DNA from: Modicisalibacter sp049808615 | GTDB taxonomy: Bacteria; Pseudomonadota; Gammaproteobacteria; Pseudomonadales; Halomonadaceae | Assembly (NCBI RefSeq): GCF_049808615.1 | Contig: NZ_JBNCAN010000009.1 | Coordinates: 62,001-126,000, forward strand | Reading direction: 5' to 3' | DNA: 64,000 bases | Shown here: piece after piece, positions 32,871 to 41,920 of the stretch | How positions within the stretch are numbered: position 1 is the stretch's first letter | Layout of the letters: every line of letters begins with the position of its first letter | The notes under the pieces: model-generated | Databases searched by the model: none | Seen by the model: only the letters and a program-made list of their open reading frames with translations | Told to the model about the DNA's origin: nothing | Program-made: the position numbers and the translations under genes

Positions 32871-32901
32871 TCTAGGCAGCGTCAGGTCTAGGTAGTGTCA
32901 G
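32871..32901. repeat. Tandem 16-base duplication at the RND stop codon
   Basis: TCTAGGCAGCGTCAGG is followed at once by TCTAGGTAGTGTCAG, with two differences. The stop codon of the RND permease (32898-32900) lies inside the second copy, so slippage here could alter the 3' end of that gene. Confidence 0.6.
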
Positions 32902-35900
32902 CCGTTGCGCACGGATCTGAAACGCCGCGCGACGCGCTCACTGACATGAGCGCCCAGCAATAACATGCAAGGGGTCAACAGCAGAGTCAGACCGGTGGCG
33001 AAGCCCAATCCCCCGGCGATGGCGCTGGAGAGCTGCGTCCACCACTGGGTCGAAGGCGCACCCCAGCCCAGGCTCGGCGCCAGCAGATCGACGTTGACCC
33101 CCAGGACCATCGGCATCAGCCCGAGGATGGTGGTGATCGCCGTGAGCAGCACCGGACGCAGGCGATGGCTGCCGGCTTCGAGGGCGGCGGCGTAGGCGGA
33201 CAAACCTTCGCCACGCAGTTGGTTGTAGGTGTCGATCAGCACGATGTTGTTGTTCACCACGATACCTGCCAACGCGATGATGCCCATCCCCACCATGACG
33301 ATGCCGAAGGGTTGCCCGTTGAGCAGCAGGCCAAGCAGCACGCCGCCGGTCGAGAAGACAATTGCCGATAACACCAGGAAAGCCTGATAAAGGCTGTTGA
33401 ACTGGGTCACCATGATGATCATCATCAGGAAGAGGGCAACGCCAAACGCAATACTCAGGAATTGGCTGGTCTCTGCCTGATCCTCTTGTTCACCGGCAAA
33501 GCCGACGCGTACGCCCTCGGGCAAGTTCTCCAGCGTATCGCTCAAGGCCTTCAGGCGCTCATCGACCTGGCGTCCGGGATCGACGTCCGCCTCGAGGGTA
33601 ATCGCGCGTTGCCCATCGACTCGGTGAAGGGTGCCTACCTTGGGCGCTGGCTCCAGACGCACGAAGTGACTGATCGGTACCTGACCGCGAGCGGTGTTGA
33701 TGGTCAGGCGTTCGAGCTGATCGAGGCTGCGCTGGGCACCGGGCAGGCGCACGCGAATGTCCACTTCGTCGTTGGCATCCTGGGGTCGGTAGGTGGCGAG
33801 CTGCAGGCCGGTGGTCACCAGTTGCACGGCGCTGCCAATGGTCGAGACGTCCGCATCGAAACGGGCCGCTGCCTCACGGTCGACCTGCAAGCGCCACTCC
33901 ACGCCGGGCAGACTGCGGTTATCCTCGACGGCGCGAAAGCCCCCCAAGCGCTGCATGGCGCTGCGCAACTGCTCCACGGCGCGTTCGGCCTGAGCGGGAT
34001 CGTTGGCGCTCAGTTCGATCTGGATCGGTTTGCCGCTGGTCGGTCCTTGTTCCTGTTCCCGGGTTTCCAGACGAATACCCGGAATGTCTCGAGTGCGCTC
34101 GAGCATGTCAGCGAGAATCTTGGTGGCAGGCCGGCGTTCAGACCAGTCGATGAGCTGGAAGGAGAGCTGACCGATGACGTCTTCTCCTATCTCGCGATCC
34201 GGCGTGGCATAGGAACGGGCGTAGAGCGATTTCACCTCGCTCATGCCCTGCAAGCGCGCCTCTACGCGCCGTACCACGGCATCCTTCTCCTCGACCGAGA
34301 GATCGCCCCGGGCATGTATCAGCAATTGAGCACTATCGGGTTCCACGGAGGGAAAGAATTCCACCCCATGATTGAATCGAGCATAGCCGGCATAGAGCAA
34401 GGCCATCACAATCAAGGCCCCGATCAGCGTCCAGGCGGGATGATTCAACAGACGCGTCAGGGTTCGCCGATACAGACGCCCGCCTTTGCTGACCCGCTGA
34501 TCATCAAGATGCTGGCCGGAGCTGAACAGATTGCCCAGGGTGGGCATGAAGATCAGAGCCATGGCCAAAGAGGCGAGCAGGCACAGGATGACCGTTGCCG
34601 GCAGGTATTTCATGAATTCGCCCACCACGCCGGGCCAGAACAGCAGCGGCAGAAAGACGGCCAGGGTCGTCGCGGTGGAGGTGATGACCGGCCAGGCCAT
34701 ACGGCTGGCGGCGCCGGCCCAGGCGTCGTGCGATGAATGCCCCTCGGCGAAGTAGCGGTCCGCCTGTTCGCCCACCACGATGGCGCCGTCCACCAGCATG
34801 CCGGCGACTAGAATGAGCGCGAACAGGACGACGATGTTGAGGGTGTAGCCCACCGCCCAGATCAGCAGAATACCGGTGAGAAAGGCGCCGGGAATGGTCA
34901 TGCCGATCAATAGTGCTGCGCGAGGACCCATGGTGGCGAGAATCACGATCAGGACCAGGACGACGGCGGCGAGCACGTTGTTCAGAAGCTCGCTGAGCAT
35001 GTCCTCGACGTCCGTCGATTGGTCCATGATGACGTTCACTTTGAGCGCCTCGGGCAGGAGTGGCTTGGCCTCTTCGAGCAGCGCCTTGATGCTGTCGATG
35101 GTGGCGATGATGTTGGCGCCGGTGCGCTTGGAAATTTCCAGTACCACCGCCGGTTGGTCATTGATACGGGCATAGCCGTCCGGATCCTTGAAGGTGCGCT
35201 GGATGCGTGCCACCTCGCCGAAGGTGATCACCCGATCGCCATCGACCTTGACCGGTGTGTTCATGACGTCCTGGACATTCTCGATGACGCCGGGCACCTT
35301 GATCGACATGCGCCCCGCACCGTTGTCCAGGCTGCCGGCGGCGACCAGTCGGTTATTGTTCGACACCAGGTTGAACAGGGTGTCGAAATCGACGCCGTAG
35401 CTGTCGAGCACCAAGGGGTCGACCACGATCTCCATGAGATCCTCGCGCTCCCCGGCGATATCGACCTCGAGTACGCTGGGAATACCTTCGATTCTCTCCT
35501 TCAGCTCCCGGGCTACCGCCATCAGTTCGCTGGGGGATAGTGGTCCGGAGAGCCCCACGGACATGACTGGGAAGAGGCTGACGTTGACTTCGAGAACGCG
35601 GGGTTCCTCTGCTTCGTCGGGTAATGAGCTGCGTGCGATGTCGACTTTTTCGCGCACGTCCGCCAGGGCGCGTCGGGAATCGAAGCCGGCATCGAACTCG
35701 AGTGTGATCGAGGCAATGCCCTCGCTGGATTGCGACGTCATCTTGTTGACGCCCTCGATGGTGCGAAGCTCCTGCTCCATGGGGCGCACCAGCAAGCGCT
35801 CGCCATCCTCGGGGCTGACGCCTTCGAGCATCAGCGAGACGTAGATCATCGGAATGGCGACGTCGGGATTGGACTCCTTCGGGATAGCCTGATAGGCCAT

Positions 35901-35981
35901 CAGCCCCGCCAGGACCAGAAACAGCAGCAGCAGCAAGGTCGTACGGCTGCGGTTCAGCGCGGCATGAATCAGAGTGCGCAT
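32898..35981 (-). CDS. RND efflux transporter permease
   Basis: 1027 residues, inner-membrane proton-driven pump of the AcrB/MdtB type. TM1 (RTTLLLLLFLVLAGLMAYQAIP), a large periplasmic loop with PMEQELRTIEGVNKMTSQSSEG, the TM2-6 block including GMLVDGAIVVGEQADRYF, and a second half repeating the layout (GVEFFPSVEPD, ALAGIVVNNNIVLIDTYNQ, RLRPVLLTAITTILGLMPM). AcrB has two adjacent Asp residues in TM4; here the position reads VDGAIVV, one Asp only, as in some other RND subfamilies. ATG 35981 is one base after the stop of the adaptor gene, so the two are co-translated. No outer-membrane channel gene is adjacent. Substrates unknown. Confidence 0.92.
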   Translation of the reverse strand: MRTLIHAALNRSRTTLLLLLFLVLAGLMAYQAIPKESNPDVAIPMIYVSLMLEGVSPEDGERLLVRPMEQELRTIEGVNKMTSQSSEGIASITLEFDAGFDSRRALADVREKVDIARSSLPDEAEEPRVLEVNVSLFPVMSVGLSGPLSPSELMAVARELKERIEGIPSVLEVDIAGEREDLMEIVVDPLVLDSYGVDFDTLFNLVSNNNRLVAAGSLDNGAGRMSIKVPGVIENVQDVMNTPVKVDGDRVITFGEVARIQRTFKDPDGYARINDQPAVVLEISKRTGANIIATIDSIKALLEEAKPLLPEALKVNVIMDQSTDVEDMLSELLNNVLAAVVLVLIVILATMGPRAALLIGMTIPGAFLTGILLIWAVGYTLNIVVLFALILVAGMLVDGAIVVGEQADRYFAEGHSSHDAWAGAASRMAWPVITSTATTLAVFLPLLFWPGVVGEFMKYLPATVILCLLASLAMALIFMPTLGNLFSSGQHLDDQRVSKGGRLYRRTLTRLLNHPAWTLIGALIVMALLYAGYARFNHGVEFFPSVEPDSAQLLIHARGDLSVEEKDAVVRRVEARLQGMSEVKSLYARSYATPDREIGEDVIGQLSFQLIDWSERRPATKILADMLERTRDIPGIRLETREQEQGPTSGKPIQIELSANDPAQAERAVEQLRSAMQRLGGFRAVEDNRSLPGVEWRLQVDREAAARFDADVSTIGSAVQLVTTGLQLATYRPQDANDEVDIRVRLPGAQRSLDQLERLTINTARGQVPISHFVRLEPAPKVGTLHRVDGQRAITLEADVDPGRQVDERLKALSDTLENLPEGVRVGFAGEQEDQAETSQFLSIAFGVALFLMMIIMVTQFNSLYQAFLVLSAIVFSTGGVLLGLLLNGQPFGIVMVGMGIIALAGIVVNNNIVLIDTYNQLRGEGLSAYAAALEAGSHRLRPVLLTAITTILGLMPMVLGVNVDLLAPSLGWGAPSTQWWTQLSSAIAGGLGFATGLTLLLTPCMLLLGAHVSERVARRFRSVRNG

Positions 35982-35982
35982 G

Positions 35983-37071
35983 TCAGGACTCTTGCTCGCT
36001 GTCGATGGACACCGGCTCGACCCGTTCACCCGTGTCGACATAGCCACCCCCCAGGGTGACCAGACGCACCGTCTCGGGAAGCCCGGTGACCCAGGTCTGG
36101 GTGGCATCGGCGGTGAGTAGCGTCACCGACGAGAAGCGTACCGTATCGTTGTCGTCGACATACTTGACGCCAAGGTGCCCCTGCTCGTCGAGAATCAACA
36201 GTGCCGGTGACAGGGCATGGGCCTGACGAGCGGGAAGGGCGATTTCAAGGGTGGCACTGGCGCCGGCGATGCGCAGACGCTCGGGATTGGCAAGATTTGC
36301 TTCGAGGGCGTAGCTGCGGGTTGCATTATCGGCGCTGCTGGCGACATAGCTAAGCTCCCCCTCGAGTTGATCGCCACTCAGCAGGGTAGCAGTGACCGGC
36401 AGACCGGGATGAAGTCCCGGAGCACGTCGCTGGGGTGCTCGAGCGGTGGCGAGCAGACGCTCGATCTCGACCAGCTTGCCGAGATCCTCCCCGGGTTGAA
36501 CGAAGTCACCCAGTTCGACATCCAGACGATCGAGCACTCCCGCGAAAGGGGCCTTGAATCGGGCGTCGGCCTTGAGTTGGCGCAGTCGGGCAAGCTCCGC
36601 GCGAGCTTCTGCCACATCGCGTTCCAGGCGCAGCACCTCGTTGTCGGAAATCAGGTTCTTGCCCTCCAGGCGACGCCCTCCCTTCCGCTCCGAAAGCGCC
36701 AGTTTCAATGCCGCCTCGGCCTGAGCCAGCTGTTCGGGTAAATCCTCCTCATCGAGTTGCAACAGAATGTCGTCCTTCTCGACCCGATCGCCCTGGGAAT
36801 GTGGCAGCGCGGCCACGGTGCCGGTGCGACGAGGGCGCAGGATGACATCGCGCTTGGGCTCGAGCTGGCCCTGCAGGGTCAGTGTCGGTGTGTGACGCCG
36901 TGCGTGGGACGTTCTTACCTCGACCCGGGTCAAGGTGGATTGCTTCGGCCCGCTGTCGGCGGGTGGCTCGGCACGAAAGCGCTGCATGTCGCCGAGCGCC
37001 AGCCAGATCAGCAGAGCAATACCTAAAATCAAGGCGAGGGGGGCAGACAATGAAGCAAATCGAAGACGCAT
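35983..37071 (-). CDS. RND periplasmic adaptor (membrane fusion protein)
   Basis: 362 residues. N-terminal anchor or signal segment (LSAPLALILGIALLIWLALG), then the barrel-sandwich lipoyl halves (VRTSHARRHTPTLTLQGQLEPKRDVILRPRRTGTVAALPHSQGDRVEKDDILLQLD ... ARFKAPFAGVLDRLDVELGDFVQPGEDLGKLV), an alpha-helical hairpin between them (EQLAQAEAALKLALSERKG...), and C-terminal beta-barrel domains. It bridges the permease to an outer-membrane channel. First gene of the pump operon; no local regulator is evident. Confidence 0.92.
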   Translation of the reverse strand: MRLRFASLSAPLALILGIALLIWLALGDMQRFRAEPPADSGPKQSTLTRVEVRTSHARRHTPTLTLQGQLEPKRDVILRPRRTGTVAALPHSQGDRVEKDDILLQLDEEDLPEQLAQAEAALKLALSERKGGRRLEGKNLISDNEVLRLERDVAEARAELARLRQLKADARFKAPFAGVLDRLDVELGDFVQPGEDLGKLVEIERLLATARAPQRRAPGLHPGLPVTATLLSGDQLEGELSYVASSADNATRSYALEANLANPERLRIAGASATLEIALPARQAHALSPALLILDEQGHLGVKYVDDNDTVRFSSVTLLTADATQTWVTGLPETVRLVTLGGGYVDTGERVEPVSIDSEQES

Positions 37072-37229
37072 CAGGCCATCCGGTGATAGGCAGGGAACAC
37101 CGCGATCATCAAGATATCGTCAGGATATCGTCAAGATAGGTGAGTTGCCTTTGAGCAAAGAAATCGAAACAGGTTCCACGGGGCGATGATTAGCTTATCA
37201 AATAAAAAAGGCTTATACCGGCTGCTTTA

Positions 37230-37883
37230 TCAACGTAGGCTAATAATGCGCCAGTCACGCTGCATCGCGACCTCGCGCAGGATGTCGTCCGGATCGACGG
37301 CGACGGGATTATCGATTTTCTCGAGCAGTGGCAGATCGTTATGCGAATCGCTGTAGAACCAGGCATCGTCGAGGGTAACGCTTTGGTCTTTCAACCACTC
37401 CTCCAGGCGCAGAACCTTGCCGTGCTGGAAGCTCGGGGTGCCGCTGACCCGACCGGTATAGCAGTCATCGATGATTTCCGGTTCGACGGCGATCAAGGCC
37501 TCCACTCCCAGCCGTTCGGCAATCGGTGCGGTGATGAAGCGGTTGGTGGCGGTGATGATCAACAAGGTGTCTCCCTGAGCACGATGCTCCGCCAGTAACT
37601 CTTCCCCTTTGACGAGAATGTTGGGTTCGATCTTGCTGATCATGAATTGCTGATGCCAGGCGGCCAGTTGCTCCGGCGTGTTCTTTACCAGCGGCTCGAG
37701 GGCCACCGCCAGATAGTCGTGAATGTTCAGGGTGCCGTCCTGGTATTGCTGATAAAAGCGTTCGTTCGCCTCGCGATAGTGCTCGGGATCGACGGCGCCC
37801 TGTTCGACCAGGAACTCTCCCCAGGCATGATCGCTGTCGATGGCAAGCAGTGTGTTGTCCAGATCGAAGATGGCCAGACTCAC
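37230..37883 (-). CDS. HAD-superfamily subfamily IB phosphatase
   Basis: 217 residues. HAD motifs are complete: nucleophile FDLDNTLLAIDSD at residues ~5-17, LLIITATNRF (motif II Thr), K in FQHGKVLRLEEWL (motif III), and YSDSHNDLPLLE (motif IV). Start is GTG 37883 with AAGGAG seven bases upstream, giving MSLAIFDLDNTLL; the frame opens further upstream without support. Relatives next to rppH and ptsP in Pseudomonas are annotated as phosphoserine-phosphatase-like; the true substrate is unknown. Divergent from rppH. Confidence 0.88.
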   Translation of the reverse strand: MSLAIFDLDNTLLAIDSDHAWGEFLVEQGAVDPEHYREANERFYQQYQDGTLNIHDYLAVALEPLVKNTPEQLAAWHQQFMISKIEPNILVKGEELLAEHRAQGDTLLIITATNRFITAPIAERLGVEALIAVEPEIIDDCYTGRVSGTPSFQHGKVLRLEEWLKDQSVTLDDAWFYSDSHNDLPLLEKIDNPVAVDPDDILREVAMQRDWRIISLR

Positions 37884-38039
37884 GGAGGCGCTCCTTGGAT
37901 AAACGTGGATGATGCAAAAATGTAAGCGATTATTACAGAACTGACGACGCATTCACACCACGGTATCCACATGTGTGTTGATGCACTTTCGAGCTTTGTG
38001 GAAGAATGGTCTTAATTATGGATGTATAAGGTGAAGCCC

Positions 38040-38549
38040 GTGATCGACGCCGACGGCTTTCGCCCGAATGTTGGCATTATCATTGTCAACCGTGAGGGCC
38101 AGCTGCTTTGGGCGCGTCGGGTGGGACAGAACGCGTGGCAATTTCCTCAGGGAGGCATAAAGTCCGACGAGACTCCACAACAGGCGCTCTACCGGGAGCT
38201 CGAAGAAGAGATCGGTTTGACGCCCACCGATGTCGAGGTGTTGGCCTGTACCCGAGGATGGCTACGTTACCGTCTGCCCCGACGCATGGTACGCACACAA
38301 TCGAGGCCGATATGCATTGGCCAGAAACAGAAGTGGTTTCTGCTTCGCATTCGCTGTCAGGACAGCAGAATATGCATGGACGCCACTCCCAAGCCGGAAT
38401 TTGATGGCTGGCGCTGGGTAAGTTATTGGTACCCGCTGGGACAGGTGGTGCCATTCAAGCGTGAAGTCTATCGGCGCGCTCTGCGGGAACTGGCGCCGAG
38501 AGTGCAACACCTGGCACGACAGGGCGATGGCCTGTCGCTACCCCCTTAG
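38040..38549 (+). CDS. rppH: RNA 5'-pyrophosphohydrolase
   Basis: 169 residues. Nudix enzyme that removes pyrophosphate from triphosphorylated mRNA 5' ends, starting RNase E-dependent decay. IDADGFRPNVGIIIVN at the N-terminus, QNAWQFPQGGI, Nudix box GGIKSDETPQQALYRELEEEIGL, and FDGWRWVSYWYPLGQVVPFKREVYRRAL are the RppH signature. GTG 38040 is the best start: AAGGTG is six bases upstream and the protein then begins MIDADGFRP as in orthologues. ptsP follows on the same strand. Confidence 0.95.
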   Translation: MIDADGFRPNVGIIIVNREGQLLWARRVGQNAWQFPQGGIKSDETPQQALYRELEEEIGLTPTDVEVLACTRGWLRYRLPRRMVRTQSRPICIGQKQKWFLLRIRCQDSRICMDATPKPEFDGWRWVSYWYPLGQVVPFKREVYRRALRELAPRVQHLARQGDGLSLPP

Positions 38550-38609
38550 GGGCAGCGTTGAGGCTCCTTTACCCACTGCAAGCTCATTATCATTAAAAGA
38601 AGAATGCCC

Positions 38610-40880
38610 ATGCTCGATGTCCTACGTCGCATCGTCCAGGAGGTCAACGGAGCTCGTAGCCTCGAGGCTGCGTTGGCTACCGTGGTGCGGCGTGTACGCA
38701 AGGCAATGCGCACCGATGTCTGCTCCATCTATCTATACGACCCTGTGCGGGAGCGGTTGGTGCTCAAGGACACCATCGGTCTGCGTACCCAGGCGATCGG
38801 GTTGGTGGCATTGCGTCTGGGCGAGGGGCTGGTAGGACTTGTCGGTCAGCGCGAGGAAACTCTCAACCTCGAAGATGCCCCGGCCCACCCTTATTTCCGC
38901 TACTTCAAGGAGACCGGTGAAGAGCGTTTTTCCAGTTTTCTGGGTGTGCCGATCATTCACCAGCGGCGCATGCTCGGTGTGCTGGTCGTGCAACAGAAGG
39001 GCAAGCGTCGCTACGACGAAGGCGATGAAGCGTTCTTGATCACCATGGCGGCGCAGCTTGCCGGTGTGCTCGCTCATGCCATCGCCACCGGAACGCTCAA
39101 CCAACCCACGCGTGCCGATGGCATGGCCATGTTCAAGGGGGTTGCCGCTTCGCCGGGCATGGTCATCGGCGAGGCGCTGGTCATCGCGCCCTTGGCCGAT
39201 CTGGATAACGTGCCGGATTTGCTCCCCACGGATACCGAGGGTGAGATCCGGCGCTTGCGAGAGGCGATCGACCGGGTGCGCGGTGAGATGCGTCGTACCG
39301 GTGAGCGTCTGGCCAACCGGATATCCGCGCAGGAACTCGCGCTTTTCGATGCCTACGAGCAGATGCTGGCGGATACCGCGCTGGGGCAGGAGGTAGAGAA
39401 GCGCATCCTGGAGGGGCAGTGGGCCCCCGGCGCATTGGCGGATGTCGTGCGCCGCCATGTCCATTACCTGGAGCGAGTGGACGACGACTATCTGCGGGAA
39501 CGATCCGCGGACATTCGCGATCTGGGCCGACGAGTGCTGACCTATTTGCAGGAGGAGAGTCCGCGCACCATCGACACCATCCCGCAGCGGTGCATTCTCG
39601 TGGCCGAGCAGATCGATGTGGCGATGCTCGGTGAGCTACCCCGGGAGAGGCTCGTGGGTCTGGTATCGATCAGCGGTTCGAGTACTTCTCATGTCGCGAT
39701 CCTGGCCCGTGCGATGGGCATTCCGACCATATTGGGCATGGTCGACCTCCCCTTGCAACGGCTCAACGATGCACCGGTGATCCTCGATGGGCATCGTGGT
39801 CGCTTGTTCGTCCGTCCGGATAACGAGCTGGTGAGTCAGTATCAAGAACAGATTGCCGAGGAACAGGCACTGGCCGAGGTGCTCGAACATGAGCAGCATC
39901 TACCCAGCGAGACTCCGGATCGCCATGCCATGGCCCTGATGGTCAATACCGGCCTGGCAGTCGATGCGGTCGCACAGCTCAAGCCGCGCATTGCTGGAGT
40001 GGGGCTTTACCGTACCGAGGTGCCCTTCATGATCACCGAACGCTTTCCCAGCGAGCAGGAGCAGGAAAGACTGTATCGCGAACAATTGGAAAGCTTTGCT
40101 CCATTACCGGTGACCATGCGTACCCTGGATATCGGCGGTGATAAGGATTTGCCCTATTTTCCCATTCAAGAGGCCAACCCCTTTCTCGGCTGGCGCGGCA
40201 TTCGCGTGACTCTGGATCACCCCGAGGTACTGATGGTGCAGTTGCGCGCCATGCTGCGGGCCTCCGTGGGAAGCGATAATCTGCATATCCTGCTGCCCAT
40301 GATCACCAATATTGACGAGGTCGATACCGCGCTGCGGCTTCTCAATCGTGCCCTGGTCGAGTTGGGTGAAGAGGGCGTGACGATTACGCGGCCTCGGGTG
40401 GGGGTCATGCTGGAGGTGCCGGCGACGCTCTATCAGCTCGATGCCTTGGCGGCTCGGGTCGATTTTTTCTCGGTAGGCAGCAACGATCTGACCCAGTACC
40501 TGCTGGCGGTGGATCGCAACAACCCGCGCGTCGCGGAGCTCTATGACGCCTGTCATCCTGCGGTGCTGGCGGCCCTGGCGCGTTTGGCCGATGAAACCGC
40601 ACAGTTGCAGATGCCCACGACGGTATGTGGCGAATTGGCGGGCGATCCGGGGGGCGCACTGCTCCTGATGGGCATGGGCTTCGAGGTGCTGTCCATGAAC
40701 GCGCCCAGCCTGCCCAAGGTACGTGCCGCCATTCGCCGCGTCACCCTGACCCAGGCGCGCACGCTGGTCGAGGAGACCTTGCAGTTGCCCACGCCTATAG
40801 CGGTTCGGGCGCATCTGACGACGCGCTTCAATGAATGGGGATTGGCACATCTGTTGCCGCCCGAGGATTATCGCAAGTGA
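38610..40880 (+). CDS. ptsP: Phosphoenolpyruvate-protein phosphotransferase, nitrogen branch (EI-Ntr)
   Basis: 756 residues (E. coli PtsP 748). N-terminal GAF domain (LDVLRRIVQEVNGARSLEAAL... to ~160), then the EI N-terminal domain (FKGVAASPGMVIGEAL) with phospho-acceptor His in SISGSSTSHVAILARAMGIP, and the PEP-binding barrel (TLDIGGDKDLPYF, NPFLGWRGIR, VGVMLEVPA, FFSVGSNDLTQYLLAVDRNN) with catalytic Cys in TTVCGELAGDP. It feeds the PTS-Ntr chain that links nitrogen status (GAF senses glutamine/2-oxoglutarate) to potassium and carbon control. ATG 38610 has AAGAAG at good distance; ATG 38604 is too close. Confidence 0.95.
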   Translation: MLDVLRRIVQEVNGARSLEAALATVVRRVRKAMRTDVCSIYLYDPVRERLVLKDTIGLRTQAIGLVALRLGEGLVGLVGQREETLNLEDAPAHPYFRYFKETGEERFSSFLGVPIIHQRRMLGVLVVQQKGKRRYDEGDEAFLITMAAQLAGVLAHAIATGTLNQPTRADGMAMFKGVAASPGMVIGEALVIAPLADLDNVPDLLPTDTEGEIRRLREAIDRVRGEMRRTGERLANRISAQELALFDAYEQMLADTALGQEVEKRILEGQWAPGALADVVRRHVHYLERVDDDYLRERSADIRDLGRRVLTYLQEESPRTIDTIPQRCILVAEQIDVAMLGELPRERLVGLVSISGSSTSHVAILARAMGIPTILGMVDLPLQRLNDAPVILDGHRGRLFVRPDNELVSQYQEQIAEEQALAEVLEHEQHLPSETPDRHAMALMVNTGLAVDAVAQLKPRIAGVGLYRTEVPFMITERFPSEQEQERLYREQLESFAPLPVTMRTLDIGGDKDLPYFPIQEANPFLGWRGIRVTLDHPEVLMVQLRAMLRASVGSDNLHILLPMITNIDEVDTALRLLNRALVELGEEGVTITRPRVGVMLEVPATLYQLDALAARVDFFSVGSNDLTQYLLAVDRNNPRVAELYDACHPAVLAALARLADETAQLQMPTTVCGELAGDPGGALLLMGMGFEVLSMNAPSLPKVRAAIRRVTLTQARTLVEETLQLPTPIAVRAHLTTRFNEWGLAHLLPPEDYRK

Positions 40881-40888
40881 ACCACTGT

Positions 40889-41689
40889 CTAAATGGGCAG
40901 AAGGGGCATCGCGAGGCGCTCTCGACGCTCATCGAGCAGGCGACCCAGCGGGCCGAAGGAGCGCTCGCCGATGGTCAGATTGCCCTCCGCCTGCCAGCTC
41001 ACCCAGGTGCTGGCGCGAGTGCCGTATTCCTCACCTACTATGAACGGTGCCGAGAGAAAGCGCTCGAGGTCCAGACTCACGCCGGTATCAGGCAAGCGGG
41101 CATCCTCCGCGGGCCGCTCATCTGCCATCAACGACCAGGCCTTGGCGGCAAAGGTGTCATCGTCATCCGCCGCGACATCGGCGATCACGTTGGCAAGACG
41201 CTCACGACTGCAAAGTAGCTTTGGCCAGGGCGTGTCGAGGCTGGCATTGGACAGGCCATGTACGCCGGGGGCAACCTCAAGCAGCCTGGTGGCCGAGGGG
41301 CCGTGATGCAGGTGCCATAATGTATCGCCGTCGCTTACCAGCAGATTGAAGCCGGCGTAGCGGCGTGCCCTGGTCTGGGTCAACTCCGCAAGCCAACTCT
41401 TCAAGGTGGCACATTCCAGGGCTTGGCGGACCAACTCGCCTCGGCTGGGGCCATCGGCGGGCGCTTCGAACGCCGGAGCGCGGACGTTGGTCACGGCCGC
41501 CAGGCGGCCACGCCCATGGGCCGCCAGCCAGGTGCCGCCGGCACGTAGATCGCGCCCGCCCAGAATGTCGGGCTTATCCTTCCAGCGCTGAAGTGCGGCG
41601 GTCGGGCGGGCGTGAAACTCATCACGATTGGCGGCAAGCCGCAAGGGCGTTTCGCTGCCAGGGCGCCAATCAAATACGATCAGACACAT
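40889..41689 (-). CDS. NRDE (TANGO2-like) family protein
   Basis: 266 residues. It opens MCLIVFDWRPGSETPLRLAANRDEFHARPT, the Cys2 and N-R-D-E motif that name the family, followed by LGGRDLRAGGTWLA. An Ntn-hydrolase-like fold with a nucleophilic Cys2 is expected. The eukaryotic relative TANGO2 has been linked to haem and lipid handling; the bacterial role is not established. Convergent with ptsP (8-base gap); a MITE-like repeat lies in its upstream region. Confidence 0.88.
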   Translation of the reverse strand: MCLIVFDWRPGSETPLRLAANRDEFHARPTAALQRWKDKPDILGGRDLRAGGTWLAAHGRGRLAAVTNVRAPAFEAPADGPSRGELVRQALECATLKSWLAELTQTRARRYAGFNLLVSDGDTLWHLHHGPSATRLLEVAPGVHGLSNASLDTPWPKLLCSRERLANVIADVAADDDDTFAAKAWSLMADERPAEDARLPDTGVSLDLERFLSAPFIVGEEYGTRASTWVSWQAEGNLTIGERSFGPLGRLLDERRERLAMPLLPI

Positions 41690-41712
41690 GGAGACTCCAT
41701 TTATTAAAAAAG

Positions 41713-41860
41713 CGTTCAGAAAGCACTGAATAAATGCCTGCGCGACTCAATCACTGCGTTACGCGGTACGCGGAATCCTCACATATACCCCATATGCTCC
41801 GGTTCCTGTGCTCCGGGCGCCTTGTGCTTGAACCGCTCGTCGATTTATTCAGCGTTTCCT
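41713..41860. mobile_element. MITE-like element with ~32-bp imperfect terminal inverted repeats
   Basis: The left end, about 41718-41750, contains GAAAGCACTGAATAAAT and then GCG-ACTCAA. The reverse complement of the right end, about 41827-41859, reads GGAAACGCTGAATAAAT and then GCG-GTTCAA. The ends thus share a ten-base core CTGAATAAAT and several outer and inner blocks at matching distances. The ~80-base middle is GC-rich and has no open frame of note. Size, inverted ends and lack of coding content fit a non-autonomous miniature transposon between an NRDE gene and a sensor gene. A target duplication is not obvious. Confidence 0.55.
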
Positions 41861-41920
41861 TCGTGGTAGCCAATTAATGAAACCAGTAGACTCGCTTCAT
41901 TGTTGACGACAGAGGTCACG

